A program made the translations under genes and the position numbers. Source: Albidovulum sp. (GTDB taxonomy: Bacteria > Pseudomonadota > Alphaproteobacteria > Rhodobacterales > Rhodobacteraceae). Taken from it: a DNA stretch of 64,000 nt. Below are positions 8,294 through 16,770 of the stretch, piece by piece (position 1 is the stretch's first letter; every line of letters starts with the position of its first letter). Below the pieces are notes generated by a model that was not told the DNA's origin, did no database searches, and saw nothing but the letters and a program-made list of their open reading frames with translations. Where the stretch lies: positions 1 to 64,000 of the forward strand of contig JAUQYB010000084.1 of assembly GCA_030837825.1 (NCBI GenBank). Direction: 5' to 3'.

Positions 8294-9082
8294 GTGACCG
8301 CGACGCATCCGTTTCTCGACCATCCGCTGCCCCTGGCCTTCGCCCACCGCGGCGGCTCGCTCGAAGTCGAGGAGAACACGATGGCGGCCTTCGCCCACGC
8401 GGTCGCGCTCGGCTACAGCCATGTCGAGACCGACGTGCAGGCGACCCGCGACGGGGTGGCGGTGATCTTCCACGACGACACGCTGGCGCGGATGACCGGC
8501 GAGGCGGTGCGGGTCGACAGGCTCGACTGGGCCGACCTCAAGGCGCGGGAGACGCGGGGCGGCAACCGGATTCCGCGGCTCGACGAGGTGCTGGCGGCCT
8601 GGCCCGGTCTTTTCGTCAACCTCGAGGCCAAGTCGGACGCGGCGGTGGCGCCGATGGCCGAGGCGATCCAGCGGGCGGGTGCGCTTGCCCGCGTCTGCGT
8701 CGGCAGTTTCGCGGGCCACAGGACGGCCGAGGCGGTGCGGCTGCTCGGCCCCGGGCTGCTGTGGTCGCCCGCCCGGGCCGGGGTGCTTTCGCTCTGGCTG
8801 CGCGGCTGGGGCCTGCCGCTGCCGCGGCCCGGTTTCCGCGCCGTGCAGGTGCCGCCCCGCCACAACGGCACCCCGGTGGTGACGCGCGGCTTCGTCCGCG
8901 CCGCCCATGCCCGCGGCGTGCAGGTCCATGTCTGGACGGTGGACGAGCCGGCGGAGATGGAGCGGCTTCTGGACCTCGGGGTCGACGGGATCATGAGCGA
9001 CCGGCCGACGGTCCTGGCGGAGGTGCTGGGCCGGCGCGGCGGGGCGGTTCCCCCTTCACATCCGGGGCGGCCCCGCGTATGA
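8294..9082 (+). CDS. Glycerophosphodiester phosphodiesterase family protein
   Basis: A 262-residue GDPD-family TIM-barrel enzyme that hydrolyses glycerophosphodiesters to glycerol-3-phosphate and an alcohol, and so recycles phospholipid head groups. The metal/catalytic motifs are clear: AHRGG with the first catalytic His, then EENTMAAFAHAV (ENT), HVETDVQATRDGVAVIFHDDTLAR with the second catalytic His and metal-binding acids, and a C-terminal VHVWTVDEP and GIMSDRP, all in the usual order. There is no signal peptide, so it is probably cytoplasmic like UgpQ. Start is GTG at 8294 with GGGAGG upstream. It lies between an MFS transporter and an inositol-phosphatase gene on the same strand. Confidence 0.9.
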   Translation: MTATHPFLDHPLPLAFAHRGGSLEVEENTMAAFAHAVALGYSHVETDVQATRDGVAVIFHDDTLARMTGEAVRVDRLDWADLKARETRGGNRIPRLDEVLAAWPGLFVNLEAKSDAAVAPMAEAIQRAGALARVCVGSFAGHRTAEAVRLLGPGLLWSPARAGVLSLWLRGWGLPLPRPGFRAVQVPPRHNGTPVVTRGFVRAAHARGVQVHVWTVDEPAEMERLLDLGVDGIMSDRPTVLAEVLGRRGGAVPPSHPGRPRV

Positions 9083-9110
9083 CCGCCGCCTGATCCCCCG
9101 GAGACCGACG

Positions 9111-9902
9111 ATGCAGGGCAGCGCCAACCTCAACCTGATGATCAAGGCCGCGCGCAAGGCCGGCCGCAGCCTCGTCAAGGATTTCCGCGAGGTCGAGAAC
9201 CTCCAGGTCTCGGTCAAGGGCGCGGGCGACTTCGTCAGCCGCGCCGACATCGCCGCGGAAAAGATCATCCGCGACGAGCTGATGGCGGCGCGGCCGACCT
9301 ACGGCTGGCTCGGCGAGGAGACCGGCGAGGCGGCGGGCGCCGACCCGACCCGGCGCTGGATCGTCGATCCCTTGGACGGGACGACCAACTTCCTCCACGG
9401 GCTGCCGCACTGGGCGGTCTCGATCGCGCTCGAGCACAAGGGCGAGGTGGTGGCGGGGGTGGTCTTCGACCCGGCGAAGGACGAGATCTTCTGGGCCGAG
9501 AAGGGCCAGGGCGCCTGGCGCAACGAGGCCCGCATCCGCGTCTCGGGGCGGCGGAGCATGGCCGAGGCGGTCTTTGCCACCGGAGTGCCCTTCGGCGCCA
9601 AGAAGACGCTGCCGGCGACGATCCGCGACCTTGCCCGGCTGATGCCGGCCTCGGCGGGGCTGCGGCGCTGGGGTTCGGCCGCGCTCGACCTCGCCTATGT
9701 CGCGGCGGGGCGCTTCGACGGCTACTGGGAGCGCGAGATCAACGCCTGGGACATGGCGGCGGGGCTCGTGATCGTGCGCGAGGCGGGCGGCTTTGCGGAG
9801 GCGGTGCGTGAGGGGCGCGGGATATTCGAGAGCGGCTCGGTCATTGCCGCGAACGCCGAGCTTTTCGCCGCCTTCGCCGCGGTGCTGCGGACGCCGGAAT
9901 AG
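9111..9902 (+). CDS. Inositol monophosphatase family protein (SuhB-like)
   Basis: A 263-residue Mg2+-dependent phosphatase of the inositol monophosphatase/SuhB family. Metal-binding motifs are intact: GEETGE (first glutamate), DPLDGTTNFLHGLPHWAVSIAL (the DPxDGT signature) and WDMAAGLVIVREAGG near the C-terminus. Substrates in bacteria include myo-inositol-1-phosphate and related sugar phosphates; SuhB also acts in rRNA transcription antitermination. It lies 28 bases after the phosphodiesterase gene with a GGAG ribosome-binding site, so the two probably form one unit. The gene ends in a palindromic intergenic element. Confidence 0.9.
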   Translation: MQGSANLNLMIKAARKAGRSLVKDFREVENLQVSVKGAGDFVSRADIAAEKIIRDELMAARPTYGWLGEETGEAAGADPTRRWIVDPLDGTTNFLHGLPHWAVSIALEHKGEVVAGVVFDPAKDEIFWAEKGQGAWRNEARIRVSGRRSMAEAVFATGVPFGAKKTLPATIRDLARLMPASAGLRRWGSAALDLAYVAAGRFDGYWEREINAWDMAAGLVIVREAGGFAEAVREGRGIFESGSVIAANAELFAAFAAVLRTPE

Positions 9903-9942
9903 GGCGCGCTGCCGGGGCGGCCCCGGGGCGGCCCCCGGGTGG

Positions 9943-9996
9943 CCCCGGGGGCTGTCTGCCCCCGGACCCCCGAGGATATTTCCGAACGGAAGAGGC
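9943..9996 (-). repeat. Rhodobacteraceae-type palindromic intergenic repeat, copy 1
   Basis: This fills the gap between two converging genes. CCGGGGGC (9945-9952)/GCCCCCGG (9958-9965) forms an 8-bp stem with a 5-nt loop, followed on the plus strand by a run with ATATTTCC. Read on the minus strand it contains GAAATATCC then CGGGGG, shared with elements at 23860-23940 and 61550-61595. It may also act as a bidirectional terminator. Confidence 0.65.
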
Positions 9997-10380
9997 TCAG
10001 CGGCGGTCGGAGGGGTGGTTGACGCCGTCCGTCCAGCGCACCGGATCGAGGTCGCGCGGGTTGACGCCCTCGAGGCAGGCGGCGTTCACGCCGTATTCGT
10101 CCGGGTTGGAGCGGCGGCGGTGATGGGTGTAGATGCCGCAGGTCTTGCAGAACCAGTGCTGCGCCGTGTGGGTGCCCCAGGTGTAGAGCGTGAGGTTCCC
10201 CGCGCCTTTCACGATTCGAACCCCATCGAGCGGGGCGGTCAGGGTGATTGCACCGCGCCTTCTGCAAAACGAACAATCGCAGCGCCGGGCTGTGGCGAAG
10301 CCGCCCTTCAGCGAAACGGCAAGCTCCACCCTGCCGCAGTGGCAGGTGGCGCGGTGCGGATCCTGGAGTTCGGGCAGCAT
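9997..10380 (-). CDS. GFA-domain (CENP-V/Gfa-like) zinc protein
   Basis: A 127-residue protein of the glutathione-dependent formaldehyde-activating (GFA) family. Its zinc ligands are CHCG near the N-terminus (HRATCHCGRVEL), CDCSFC in the middle and CKTCG (FCKTCGIYTHH) in the second half, the typical arrangement for two zinc sites. Most family members have no proven enzymatic role, so formaldehyde activation should not be assumed. The ATG at 10380 follows the stop of the upstream rhomboid gene by a single base, which points to one operon. The stop lies at the edge of an intergenic repeat. Confidence 0.85.
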   Translation of the reverse strand: MLPELQDPHRATCHCGRVELAVSLKGGFATARRCDCSFCRRRGAITLTAPLDGVRIVKGAGNLTLYTWGTHTAQHWFCKTCGIYTHHRRRSNPDEYGVNAACLEGVNPRDLDPVRWTDGVNHPSDRR

Positions 10381-10381
10381 C

Positions 10382-11122
10382 TCAGCGCCGACGCCGGACG
10401 ACCGGGATGCGGGACGCAGGATAGTCGGCGGGGGGATGCGGCGGCTTGCCGTGGGTGCGGTCCCAGAACGCCGGCCCGCCGCGGCGGAGCCAGAGCGGCA
10501 GGGCGAGGAGGAGGCCCGTGACGAAGCCGCCCGCATGGGCCCAGTAGGCGACCCCGCCGCCCTCGATGGAGGTGCCGACGCCGCCGAAAATCTGCAGCGC
10601 GAACCAGAAGCCGAGCATGATCCAGGCCGGGAGGGTGAAGACGCGGAGGAAGATGACGATGATGACGGCGACATCGACGCGCGCCTTGGGGAACATCAGC
10701 AGATAGCCGCCCATCACCCCCGCGATGGCGCCCGAGGCGCCCACGGTGGGGACCTGGGAGGCGGGCGCGGCGGCGATATGGGCGAGTGCCGCGGCGATGC
10801 CGGAGGCGAGATAGAAGATCAGGAACCCGAAATGCCCCATCTGGTCCTCGAGGTTGTCGCCGAAGATCCAGAGAAAGAGCATGTTGCCGATGATGTGCAT
10901 CCAGCCGGCATGGAGGAACATCGAGGTGACGATGCCGGTGTAGTCGCCGTATCGGGTCACCGCGACGGGGTAGAGCGCCCGGTCGCCCCAGAATCCCGCC
11001 AGCGCGCGGTCGTCGGCCATGTAGGGCAGTTGCACGAAGAAGATGAGGACGTTGAGCGCGATCAGGGCGTAGACCACGAAGGGTCTGGAGAGCGAGGGGT
11101 TGTGATCGCGGATCGGGAACAT
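10382..11122 (-). CDS. Rhomboid-family intramembrane serine protease
   Basis: A 246-residue polytopic membrane protein with six predicted helices. Rhomboid hallmarks are present: an early loop with the HAGWMHIIGNMLFLW segment (the HxxxN oxyanion region), the nucleophile in GASGAIAG, and the catalytic histidine in AYWAHAGGFVTG. It cleaves substrates within or near the membrane; the target is unknown. The C-terminal tail is basic (PHPPADYPASRIPVVRRRR) and cytosolic. Its stop is one base before the start of the GFA gene, so they are likely co-transcribed. The putA stop is 45 bases upstream. Confidence 0.9.
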   Translation of the reverse strand: MFPIRDHNPSLSRPFVVYALIALNVLIFFVQLPYMADDRALAGFWGDRALYPVAVTRYGDYTGIVTSMFLHAGWMHIIGNMLFLWIFGDNLEDQMGHFGFLIFYLASGIAAALAHIAAAPASQVPTVGASGAIAGVMGGYLLMFPKARVDVAVIIVIFLRVFTLPAWIMLGFWFALQIFGGVGTSIEGGGVAYWAHAGGFVTGLLLALPLWLRRGGPAFWDRTHGKPPHPPADYPASRIPVVRRRR

Positions 11123-11167
11123 TCACGCACGCTTCCCGATCCGCGATGTGCCGTCAAGCAGAACCCG

Positions 11168-14100
11168 TCACGGCGCGCCGGCCTCGGCCAGAAGTGCGGC
11201 GTTGCCGCCCGAGGCGGTGGTGTCGACGCAGACATGGCGCTCGTGCGCCACATGGGCGCGGTCGGGCATGGCCGTGCTCACCGGCAGGATCGGCCCGTCG
11301 CGGTGCGCAAGTGCCCGCGCGCAGGCCCGCCCGGCGGCCTCGTCGCCCCACCAGAGCACGCCCGAGAAGCCCGAGAGCGTGGCGAGCGCGGCCGGATCGA
11401 GCCGGCCGGGCAGTGCCACGGCGCTTCCGCCGAGCGCCTCGACCGCCTGACGCTGCGCATCGGCCGCCGCCCGGCCGGGGCCGAGGCAGAGGAGGGGCGC
11501 GCGGGGATGCAGCGTCAGCCGGTTCGATTCGCCGGTGGGGCCGGGAAGGTCGCGCGTCTCCGCCGCCGCCCTGGACGGCGCCGCATCGAGCGCGGCCTGC
11601 ACCTTCGCCGGGTCGGCCTCGCCTTCGGCCGTGCCGGCAGAGGCGCCGGGCAGGGGTGCGGTGAAGCGGGGCAGGTAGTCCGGCCCGCCGGCCTTCGGCC
11701 CGGTGCCCGACAGCCCTTCGCCGCCGAAGGGCTGGGAGCCGACGACCGCGCCGATCTGGTTGCGGTTGACGTAGATGTTGCCGGCGTGAAGCGCCTGGGT
11801 GACGTCCTGCACGCGGTTGTCGATCCTCGTGTGGAGCCCGAATGTCAGGCCGTAGCCGGTTGAATTGATGTCGGAAATGATCTTCGGAAGATCGTCGGCG
11901 TCGAAGCTGGCGATGTGCAGGACGGGGCCGAAAACCTCGCGCTCGAGGTCGCCGATCCCCTTCACCCGGATCACCGAGGGGGCGATGAAATGGCCGGTGC
12001 GGGGGGCGGAGAGCTGGCGCAGGAGCCGCCCTTCCTTGCGGGCCTTCTCGACATGGGCGCGGATGCCCGTCTCGGCCTCGGCGTCGATCACCGGGCCGAC
12101 GTCGGTGGACAGCGCCCAGGGATCGCCGAGCGACAACTCCTCCATCGCGCCGAAGAGCATGTCGGTGAAGTGGGGGGCGATGTCCTCCTGCACGTAGAGG
12201 CAGCGCAGCGCCGAGCAGCGCTGGCCGGCCGACTGGAAGGCGGAGGCGACGATGTCGCGCACCGCCTGTTCGGGGAGCGCGGTGGAATCGACGATCATCG
12301 CGTTCAGCCCGCCGGTCTCGGCGATGAAGGGCGCACCGGGGGCGAGGTTCCCGGCCATCGCCTTGCGGATGATCCGCGCGGTGTCGGTCGAGCCGGTGAA
12401 GCAGACGCCGGCGACGCGGGGGTCGGAGGTCAGCCGCGCCCCGACCGTCGCGCCGTCGCCGGGCAGGAGCTGGAGCGCGCTCTGCGGCACCCCTGCCTTG
12501 TGGAGAAGCCGCACCGCATGGGCGGCGATCAGCGGCGTCTGTTCGGCGGGTTTCGCCAGAACCGCATTGCCGGCGGCGAGCGCCGCGGCGATCTGGCCGG
12601 TGAAGATGGCGAGCGGGAAGTTCCAGGGCGAGATGCAGGCGAAGGTCCCGAGCGCCGGGCGGTCGAGATGGGCCGACTGCGCCGCGTAGTAGCGCAGGAA
12701 ATCCACCGCCTCGCGCAGTTCCGACACCGCGTCTGCCAGGGTCTTGCCGGCCTCGCGGGCGAGGAGCGCGAAGACGGGGCCGAAGTCCGCCTCGTAGAGG
12801 TCGGCGGCGCGGTTGAGGATCGCCGCGCGTTCGGGCTGCGGCGCGGTCCAGGGTCGGGCGGCGGCAAGTGCCGCCTCGACATCGCCCTCGGTCGCCTCGG
12901 TCACCTCGCCCGCAGTAGCTCCGGTGGCGGGATTGAGGACCGGCCGGGCCTTGCCGGGGGCGCCCTTGGCCGCAAGGATCGGCGCGGCGGCGAAGGGTTC
13001 CGTCGCATGGGCCGCGCGTGCGGCCTCGATCCGGGCGAGCGTCGGTGCGTCGGTCAGGTCGAACCCCTTCGAGTTGGCGCGTTCCGGCGCGAAAAGGTCG
13101 GGCCCCTTCGCCACGCGGGCATTGGCGAGGCCGGGCAGCATCGCCTCCACCGCGTCGAGCGGGCAGGCGGCGACCACCTCGGGGGGCACGTCCTCGTTGA
13201 CGATCTGGTTGACGAAGGAGGAGTTGGCGCCGTTCTCCAGCAGCCGGCGGACGAGATAGGCGAGAAGGTCGCGGTGCGCGCCGACCGGCGCGTAGATGCG
13301 GCAGCGGGTCTTCTCGCGCTTCAGCACGATGTCTTGGAGCCGCTCGCCCATGCCGTGGAGGCGCTGGAACTCGTAGGGCTTGCCCTTGCCCATGTCGAGC
13401 ACCGCGGCGACGGTATGGGCGTTGTGGGTGGCGAACTGCGGATAGATCCGGTCGGTCATGCCAAGGAGCTTCCGCGCATTGGCGATGTAGCTGACGTCGG
13501 TCGCCTCCTTGCGGGTGAAGACCGGGAAATCCTCGAGCCCCATCACCTGCGCGCGCTTGATCTCGGCGTCCCAGTAGGCGCCCTTGACGAGCCGGACCAT
13601 GATCCTGCGGTCGAGCCGCTGGCCGAGCGCGTAGAGCCAGTCGATCACCGCCCCGGCGCGCCGGCCGTAGGCCTGCACGACGACGCCGAACCCGTCCCAG
13701 CCCTTCAGCTCCGGGTCGGCCAGGACCGCCTCGATAACCTTCAGCGAAAGCGTAAGCCGGTCAGCCTCTTCCGCGTCGATGTTGAAGCCCATCCGGGCGC
13801 GGGCGGCGGCGCGGGCGAGGTCGCGCACCACAGGCACCAGCTCGGCCATCACGCGGGCCTCCTGCGCCACCTCGTAGCGGGGGTGAAGCGCGGAGAGCTT
13901 GACCGAGATGCCGGGATTGGCGCGGATGTCGTCGCTGCGGGCGGCACCGGCGATGGCGGTGATCGCCTTGGCATAGGCCTGGGCGTAGCGGGCGGCGTCC
14001 TCGGCGGTCTTCGCGGCCTCCCCCAGCATGTCGTAGGAGTAGCTGTAGCCCTGCGCCTCCATCTTCGCGGCCCGTTCCATCGCGGCATTGATCGTCTCGC

Positions 14101-14608
14101 CGAGGACGAACTGACGCCCCATCTCCTTCATCGCCTGGCGGACGGCGCGGCGGATCACCGGTTCCCCCAGGCGTTTCATCGCGCCCCTGAGGTGGCCGAC
14201 GATGCCCGGCTCCTTCTCCTCCAGCACCTTGCCGGTCAGCATCAAGGCCCAGGTCGAGGCGTTGACCAGCGAGGAGGCGGAGCGACCGAGGTGGCGGCCC
14301 CAGTCGGAGGGGGCGATCTTGTCCTCGATCAGCGCGTCCATCGTCTCGGCGTCGGGCACGCGCAGAAGCGCCTCGGCGAGGCACATGAGCGCGATCCCCT
14401 CCTCGGTCGAGAGCCCGTATTCGGCGAGGAACACCTCCATCAACCCCGGCCGCACGTCGGCGCGGATTTGGCGGACAAGGCCTGCGCCCTCGGCGGCGAT
14501 GCGGGCGCGGTCGGTCGGTGAAAGGGCGGCGGTGCCGATCAGGCGGGTAAGCAGTGGCGCTTCGGGCTGCAACGTGCCGGTTTCGATCTCGTGCCAGTGC
14601 TCGGTCAT
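11168..14608 (-). CDS. putA: Bifunctional proline dehydrogenase / L-glutamate gamma-semialdehyde dehydrogenase
   Basis: Oxidises proline to glutamate in two coupled steps: an FAD proline dehydrogenase followed by an NAD+ P5C dehydrogenase, with substrate channelling. 1146 residues, the compact-to-middle-sized PutA. Order: N-terminal arm; proline dehydrogenase barrel (about 60-450, ending in the YAPVGAHRDLLAYLVRRLLENGANSSFV region with FAD/proline contacts); aldehyde dehydrogenase domain (about 500-980) with ISPWNFPLAI, FTGSTDTA, FIAETGGLNAMIV and the catalytic cysteine in SAGQRCSALR; then QPFGGEGLSGTGPKAGGP and a C-terminal domain. No ribbon-helix-helix DNA-binding segment is visible at the N-terminus, so it should not self-repress. 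Control is expected from the divergent Lrp-type gene. The start at 14608 has AGGAGAC upstream. Confidence 0.96.
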   Translation of the reverse strand: MTEHWHEIETGTLQPEAPLLTRLIGTAALSPTDRARIAAEGAGLVRQIRADVRPGLMEVFLAEYGLSTEEGIALMCLAEALLRVPDAETMDALIEDKIAPSDWGRHLGRSASSLVNASTWALMLTGKVLEEKEPGIVGHLRGAMKRLGEPVIRRAVRQAMKEMGRQFVLGETINAAMERAAKMEAQGYSYSYDMLGEAAKTAEDAARYAQAYAKAITAIAGAARSDDIRANPGISVKLSALHPRYEVAQEARVMAELVPVVRDLARAAARARMGFNIDAEEADRLTLSLKVIEAVLADPELKGWDGFGVVVQAYGRRAGAVIDWLYALGQRLDRRIMVRLVKGAYWDAEIKRAQVMGLEDFPVFTRKEATDVSYIANARKLLGMTDRIYPQFATHNAHTVAAVLDMGKGKPYEFQRLHGMGERLQDIVLKREKTRCRIYAPVGAHRDLLAYLVRRLLENGANSSFVNQIVNEDVPPEVVAACPLDAVEAMLPGLANARVAKGPDLFAPERANSKGFDLTDAPTLARIEAARAAHATEPFAAAPILAAKGAPGKARPVLNPATGATAGEVTEATEGDVEAALAAARPWTAPQPERAAILNRAADLYEADFGPVFALLAREAGKTLADAVSELREAVDFLRYYAAQSAHLDRPALGTFACISPWNFPLAIFTGQIAAALAAGNAVLAKPAEQTPLIAAHAVRLLHKAGVPQSALQLLPGDGATVGARLTSDPRVAGVCFTGSTDTARIIRKAMAGNLAPGAPFIAETGGLNAMIVDSTALPEQAVRDIVASAFQSAGQRCSALRCLYVQEDIAPHFTDMLFGAMEELSLGDPWALSTDVGPVIDAEAETGIRAHVEKARKEGRLLRQLSAPRTGHFIAPSVIRVKGIGDLEREVFGPVLHIASFDADDLPKIISDINSTGYGLTFGLHTRIDNRVQDVTQALHAGNIYVNRNQIGAVVGSQPFGGEGLSGTGPKAGGPDYLPRFTAPLPGASAGTAEGEADPAKVQAALDAAPSRAAAETRDLPGPTGESNRLTLHPRAPLLCLGPGRAAADAQRQAVEALGGSAVALPGRLDPAALATLSGFSGVLWWGDEAAGRACARALAHRDGPILPVSTAMPDRAHVAHERHVCVDTTASGGNAALLAEAGAP

Positions 14609-14713
14609 GGGGCGTCTCCTGATGCTGGCGCCCATGATAACGCTTGATTGCAAGTCGTTCTGGCTGAAATATGTGTATACGCAGGCGGAATGACCATATT
14701 GGAGCAATCTGAC
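14609..14713. promoter_or_regulatory. putA-putR divergent promoter region
   Basis: A 105-base divergent control region, locally AT-richer than the genes. It contains the short palindrome CTTG-ATTG-CAAG (14643-14654), flanked by offset AACG/CGTT. Lrp/AsnC proteins such as PutR normally bind several degenerate palindromes in such a region and activate putA in response to proline. The exact sites are inferred only. Confidence 0.4.
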
Positions 14714-15178
14714 ATGCCAACCGACCTTCCGGCGCTTGACCGCTACGATGCCGCGATTCTCCGTGCCCTGTCCGAAGACGGGCGAATGCCGGTCACCGAA
14801 CTGGCCCGCCGGGTCGGGCTGACCAAGACGCCGGTGCAGGCGCGGGTGAAGCGGCTGGAGGATGCCGGCGTGATCGCCGGTTACCGCGCCGTGCTGAACC
14901 CGATCCGCATGGGTCTGGCGCATGTCGCCTTCGTCGAGGTGCGGCTTTCGGACACGCGCGAGGCGGCGCTCCAGTCCTTCAACCGGGCGGTCCGCGCGAT
15001 GCCGGAGATCGAGGAATGCCACATGATGGCGGCGGGCTTCGACTACCTGCTCAAGGTCCGCACCGGCGACATCGCCGACTATCGCCGGGTGCTGGGCGAG
15101 CGCATCTCGGCGCTGCCGCATGTCGCCTCGACATCGACCTATGTGGCGATGGAGGCGGTGAAGGAAGCCGGGCTCTGA
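14714..15178 (+). CDS. putR: Lrp/AsnC-family transcriptional regulator of proline use
   Basis: A 154-residue leucine-responsive-regulator-family protein. The N-terminal winged HTH reads LDRYDAAILRALSEDGRMPVTELARRVGLTKTPVQARVKRLEDAGVI, followed by the C-terminal RAM effector domain ending in LKVRTGDIADYRRVLGERISALPHVASTSTYV. Divergent position next to putA identifies it as the likely proline-responsive activator, as known for PutR in Rhodobacter and Agrobacterium. The start at 14714 is preferred because GGAG (14701-14704) sits nine bases upstream; an ATG at 14690 has poorer spacing. Confidence 0.9.
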   Translation: MPTDLPALDRYDAAILRALSEDGRMPVTELARRVGLTKTPVQARVKRLEDAGVIAGYRAVLNPIRMGLAHVAFVEVRLSDTREAALQSFNRAVRAMPEIEECHMMAAGFDYLLKVRTGDIADYRRVLGERISALPHVASTSTYVAMEAVKEAGL

Positions 15179-15181
15179 GCT

Positions 15182-16417
15182 TCAGAACCGGGCGCGCAAA
15201 AGCACCGCGTCGCCGCCGAGAAGGAGAAGATCGCCGCCCGGGTCGAAATCGAAGCGGTCCACCTCCGCCAGCGCGTCGAGGATCGCGCGTTCGGCCGCCA
15301 TCACCGGGTCCGGGCAGGCCATCATCGTCATTCCCCCGGTTTCCAGCCGGAGGCCCTCGCCGGAAAGCGTATAGCGCCCCATGACGCGGTTGCAGGCCGC
15401 CTTGCCGGAAAGCCCGCCGCCGGCGGAGAACCGCAATGTCGCCTCGGCACCCTCGGGCAGGGTGGCGCCCGCCACCTCGGCGATGCGCCACTCCGGCCCG
15501 GCGAGGAGCGACGCCGGATCGCCGCCGCAGCCGGTGAGGAGGCGCCCCCCCTCGGCAACCGTCACCCGGTCGGGATAGGGCATCCCGGTCATGCTGTCGC
15601 GGCACAACTCGGGCGTCACGGTAAGGCCAAGACCGATCGCGTCGAGCCGGTAGAGTGTGCCGGCGCCCTGAGGCTCGGGGGCGGGCAGCGTCGCCTCGGC
15701 CGGTGCGGCGCCGAACGGCGTGAAGACGGCCTGCCCGGCCGTGACGGCGATGGACCAGTCCGGCTCGTGCCCGGTCGCGCGCCAGCCGTCGCCGGCGGGC
15801 AGCGCGGGCGCGCATTCGGGCAGCACGGTTCCGCCGAGGGTGATCGTGATCGCATCGCCCTTGGACCAGAGCCAGGTGCCCGGCTCGGCCGGATCGGCGA
15901 ACTTCGCGCCCGACGCGGCCTCGGCGGGTTCAAGCGCGATGGTGCGGGCGGCCACGCGCAGCATCGCACCCTCGCCGCGGAACCCCGCCTCGGCCACGAG
16001 ATCGCCGCAGCGCAGGCGCGAGGCGAAGCCGATCGCCCGATGGGGGCTGAGCGGGATCAGCCCGAGGTCGGCCGCCTCTGCCCCCGCCGCCACGCGGACC
16101 GGAGCGCTCAACCAGCGGACCTCGGGGCCCACGGCGATGCCCCCGCGCAGGAGCAGGTCCTGTCCTTCGGGAGCCTCGAGGCTGAATCGCAACGGAACCT
16201 GCGCCCCGACGGCCGGCTCGCGCAGCGTGGCGAGCGGCTGGCCCAACCCGTCGCTCGCCTCGACAAGCAGCACCGCATCCGGCGGCAGGGCGATGCGTTC
16301 GCGGTAGGCAAACTGGCCGGTCACGTCGCGCGCGAGCGCACCGCCGGCAACGGTTGCGGCGGCGAGGAGACCGGCCAGCACGACGCGGGCGCAGCGGGCA
16401 GCGGGAACATGGGCCAT
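15182..16417 (-). CDS. Secreted META-domain (HslJ-like) protein with YbaY-like N-terminal domain
   Basis: A 411-residue exported protein. The N-terminal signal peptide (ARCARVVLAGLLAAATVAGGALA) is followed by a beta-sandwich segment resembling the YbaY family (VTGQFAYRERIALPPDAVLLVEASD). The middle part, with GHEPDWSIAVTAGQAVFTPFG, is a COG3650-like region. The C-terminal META domain (about residues 310-400: PEWRIAEVAGATLP, GLSGKAACNRVMGRYTLSG, MMACPDPVMAAE) is typical of HslJ. META/HslJ proteins are linked to novobiocin or stress tolerance, but the mechanism is unknown. The start at 16417 has GGAGG upstream. It converges with putR, three bases between stops. Confidence 0.75.
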   Translation of the reverse strand: MAHVPAARCARVVLAGLLAAATVAGGALARDVTGQFAYRERIALPPDAVLLVEASDGLGQPLATLREPAVGAQVPLRFSLEAPEGQDLLLRGGIAVGPEVRWLSAPVRVAAGAEAADLGLIPLSPHRAIGFASRLRCGDLVAEAGFRGEGAMLRVAARTIALEPAEAASGAKFADPAEPGTWLWSKGDAITITLGGTVLPECAPALPAGDGWRATGHEPDWSIAVTAGQAVFTPFGAAPAEATLPAPEPQGAGTLYRLDAIGLGLTVTPELCRDSMTGMPYPDRVTVAEGGRLLTGCGGDPASLLAGPEWRIAEVAGATLPEGAEATLRFSAGGGLSGKAACNRVMGRYTLSGEGLRLETGGMTMMACPDPVMAAERAILDALAEVDRFDFDPGGDLLLLGGDAVLLRARF

Positions 16418-16514
16418 CGGAACCTCCGTCGGTTGCCTGCGCAAGCCTCTCAGGCGGGCCCGGCGATGGCAAGCCTTGCCAGCGGCGGCTCGGACGCTAT
16501 TGTCGGCCGCCGCG

Positions 16515-16598
16515 GCCCGCGTGGTGGAATGGTAGACACAGGGGACTTAAAATCCCCAGGCTTCGGTCGTGCCGGTTCAAGTCCGGCCGCGGGCACCA
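16515..16598 (+). tRNA. tRNA-Leu (anticodon TAA)
   Basis: The acceptor stem GCCCGCG (16515-16521) pairs with CGCGGGC (16588-16594), discriminator A, and CCA is encoded (16596-16598). The anticodon loop CTTAAAA is closed by GGGGA/TCCCC, with TAA at 16548-16550. The TTCAAGTC T-loop and an extra long variable arm (CAGGCTTCGGTCGT region) fit leucine. Confidence 0.95.
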
Positions 16599-16684
16599 GC
16601 GGGGGCGGCGTGCGCGCCCCCCGCCCCTGATCTTCCGCCACCTTGACCGCGCCGCCGGGCTGGCTTAGGTCAGGCGGACCCCGG

Positions 16685-16758
16685 GCGGGTATGGTGAAAT
16701 GGTATCATGAGAGCCTTCCAAGCTCCAGGTGCGGGTTCGATTCCCGCTACCCGCTCCA
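16685..16758 (+). tRNA. tRNA-Gly (anticodon TCC)
   Basis: The acceptor stem GCGGGTA (16685-16691) pairs with TACCCGC (16748-16754), discriminator T, encoded CCA (16756-16758). The anticodon loop CTTCCAA carries TCC at 16717-16719, and the T-arm GCGGGTTCGATTCCCGC is perfect. It lies 86 bases after tRNA-Leu. Confidence 0.96.
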
Positions 16759-16770
16759 GCAGATCCCGGC

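Noticed and set aside
11915..14521. An 868-codon plus-strand frame opposite putA
   Set aside because: Antisense shadow of putA; composition rich in Gly, Arg, His with no known domain or ribosome-binding site.
16501..16760. Mobile element inserted at the tRNA-Leu/tRNA-Gly pair
   Set aside because: tRNA genes are common integration sites, but no integrase, direct repeat of the tRNA 3' end or composition change is visible nearby.
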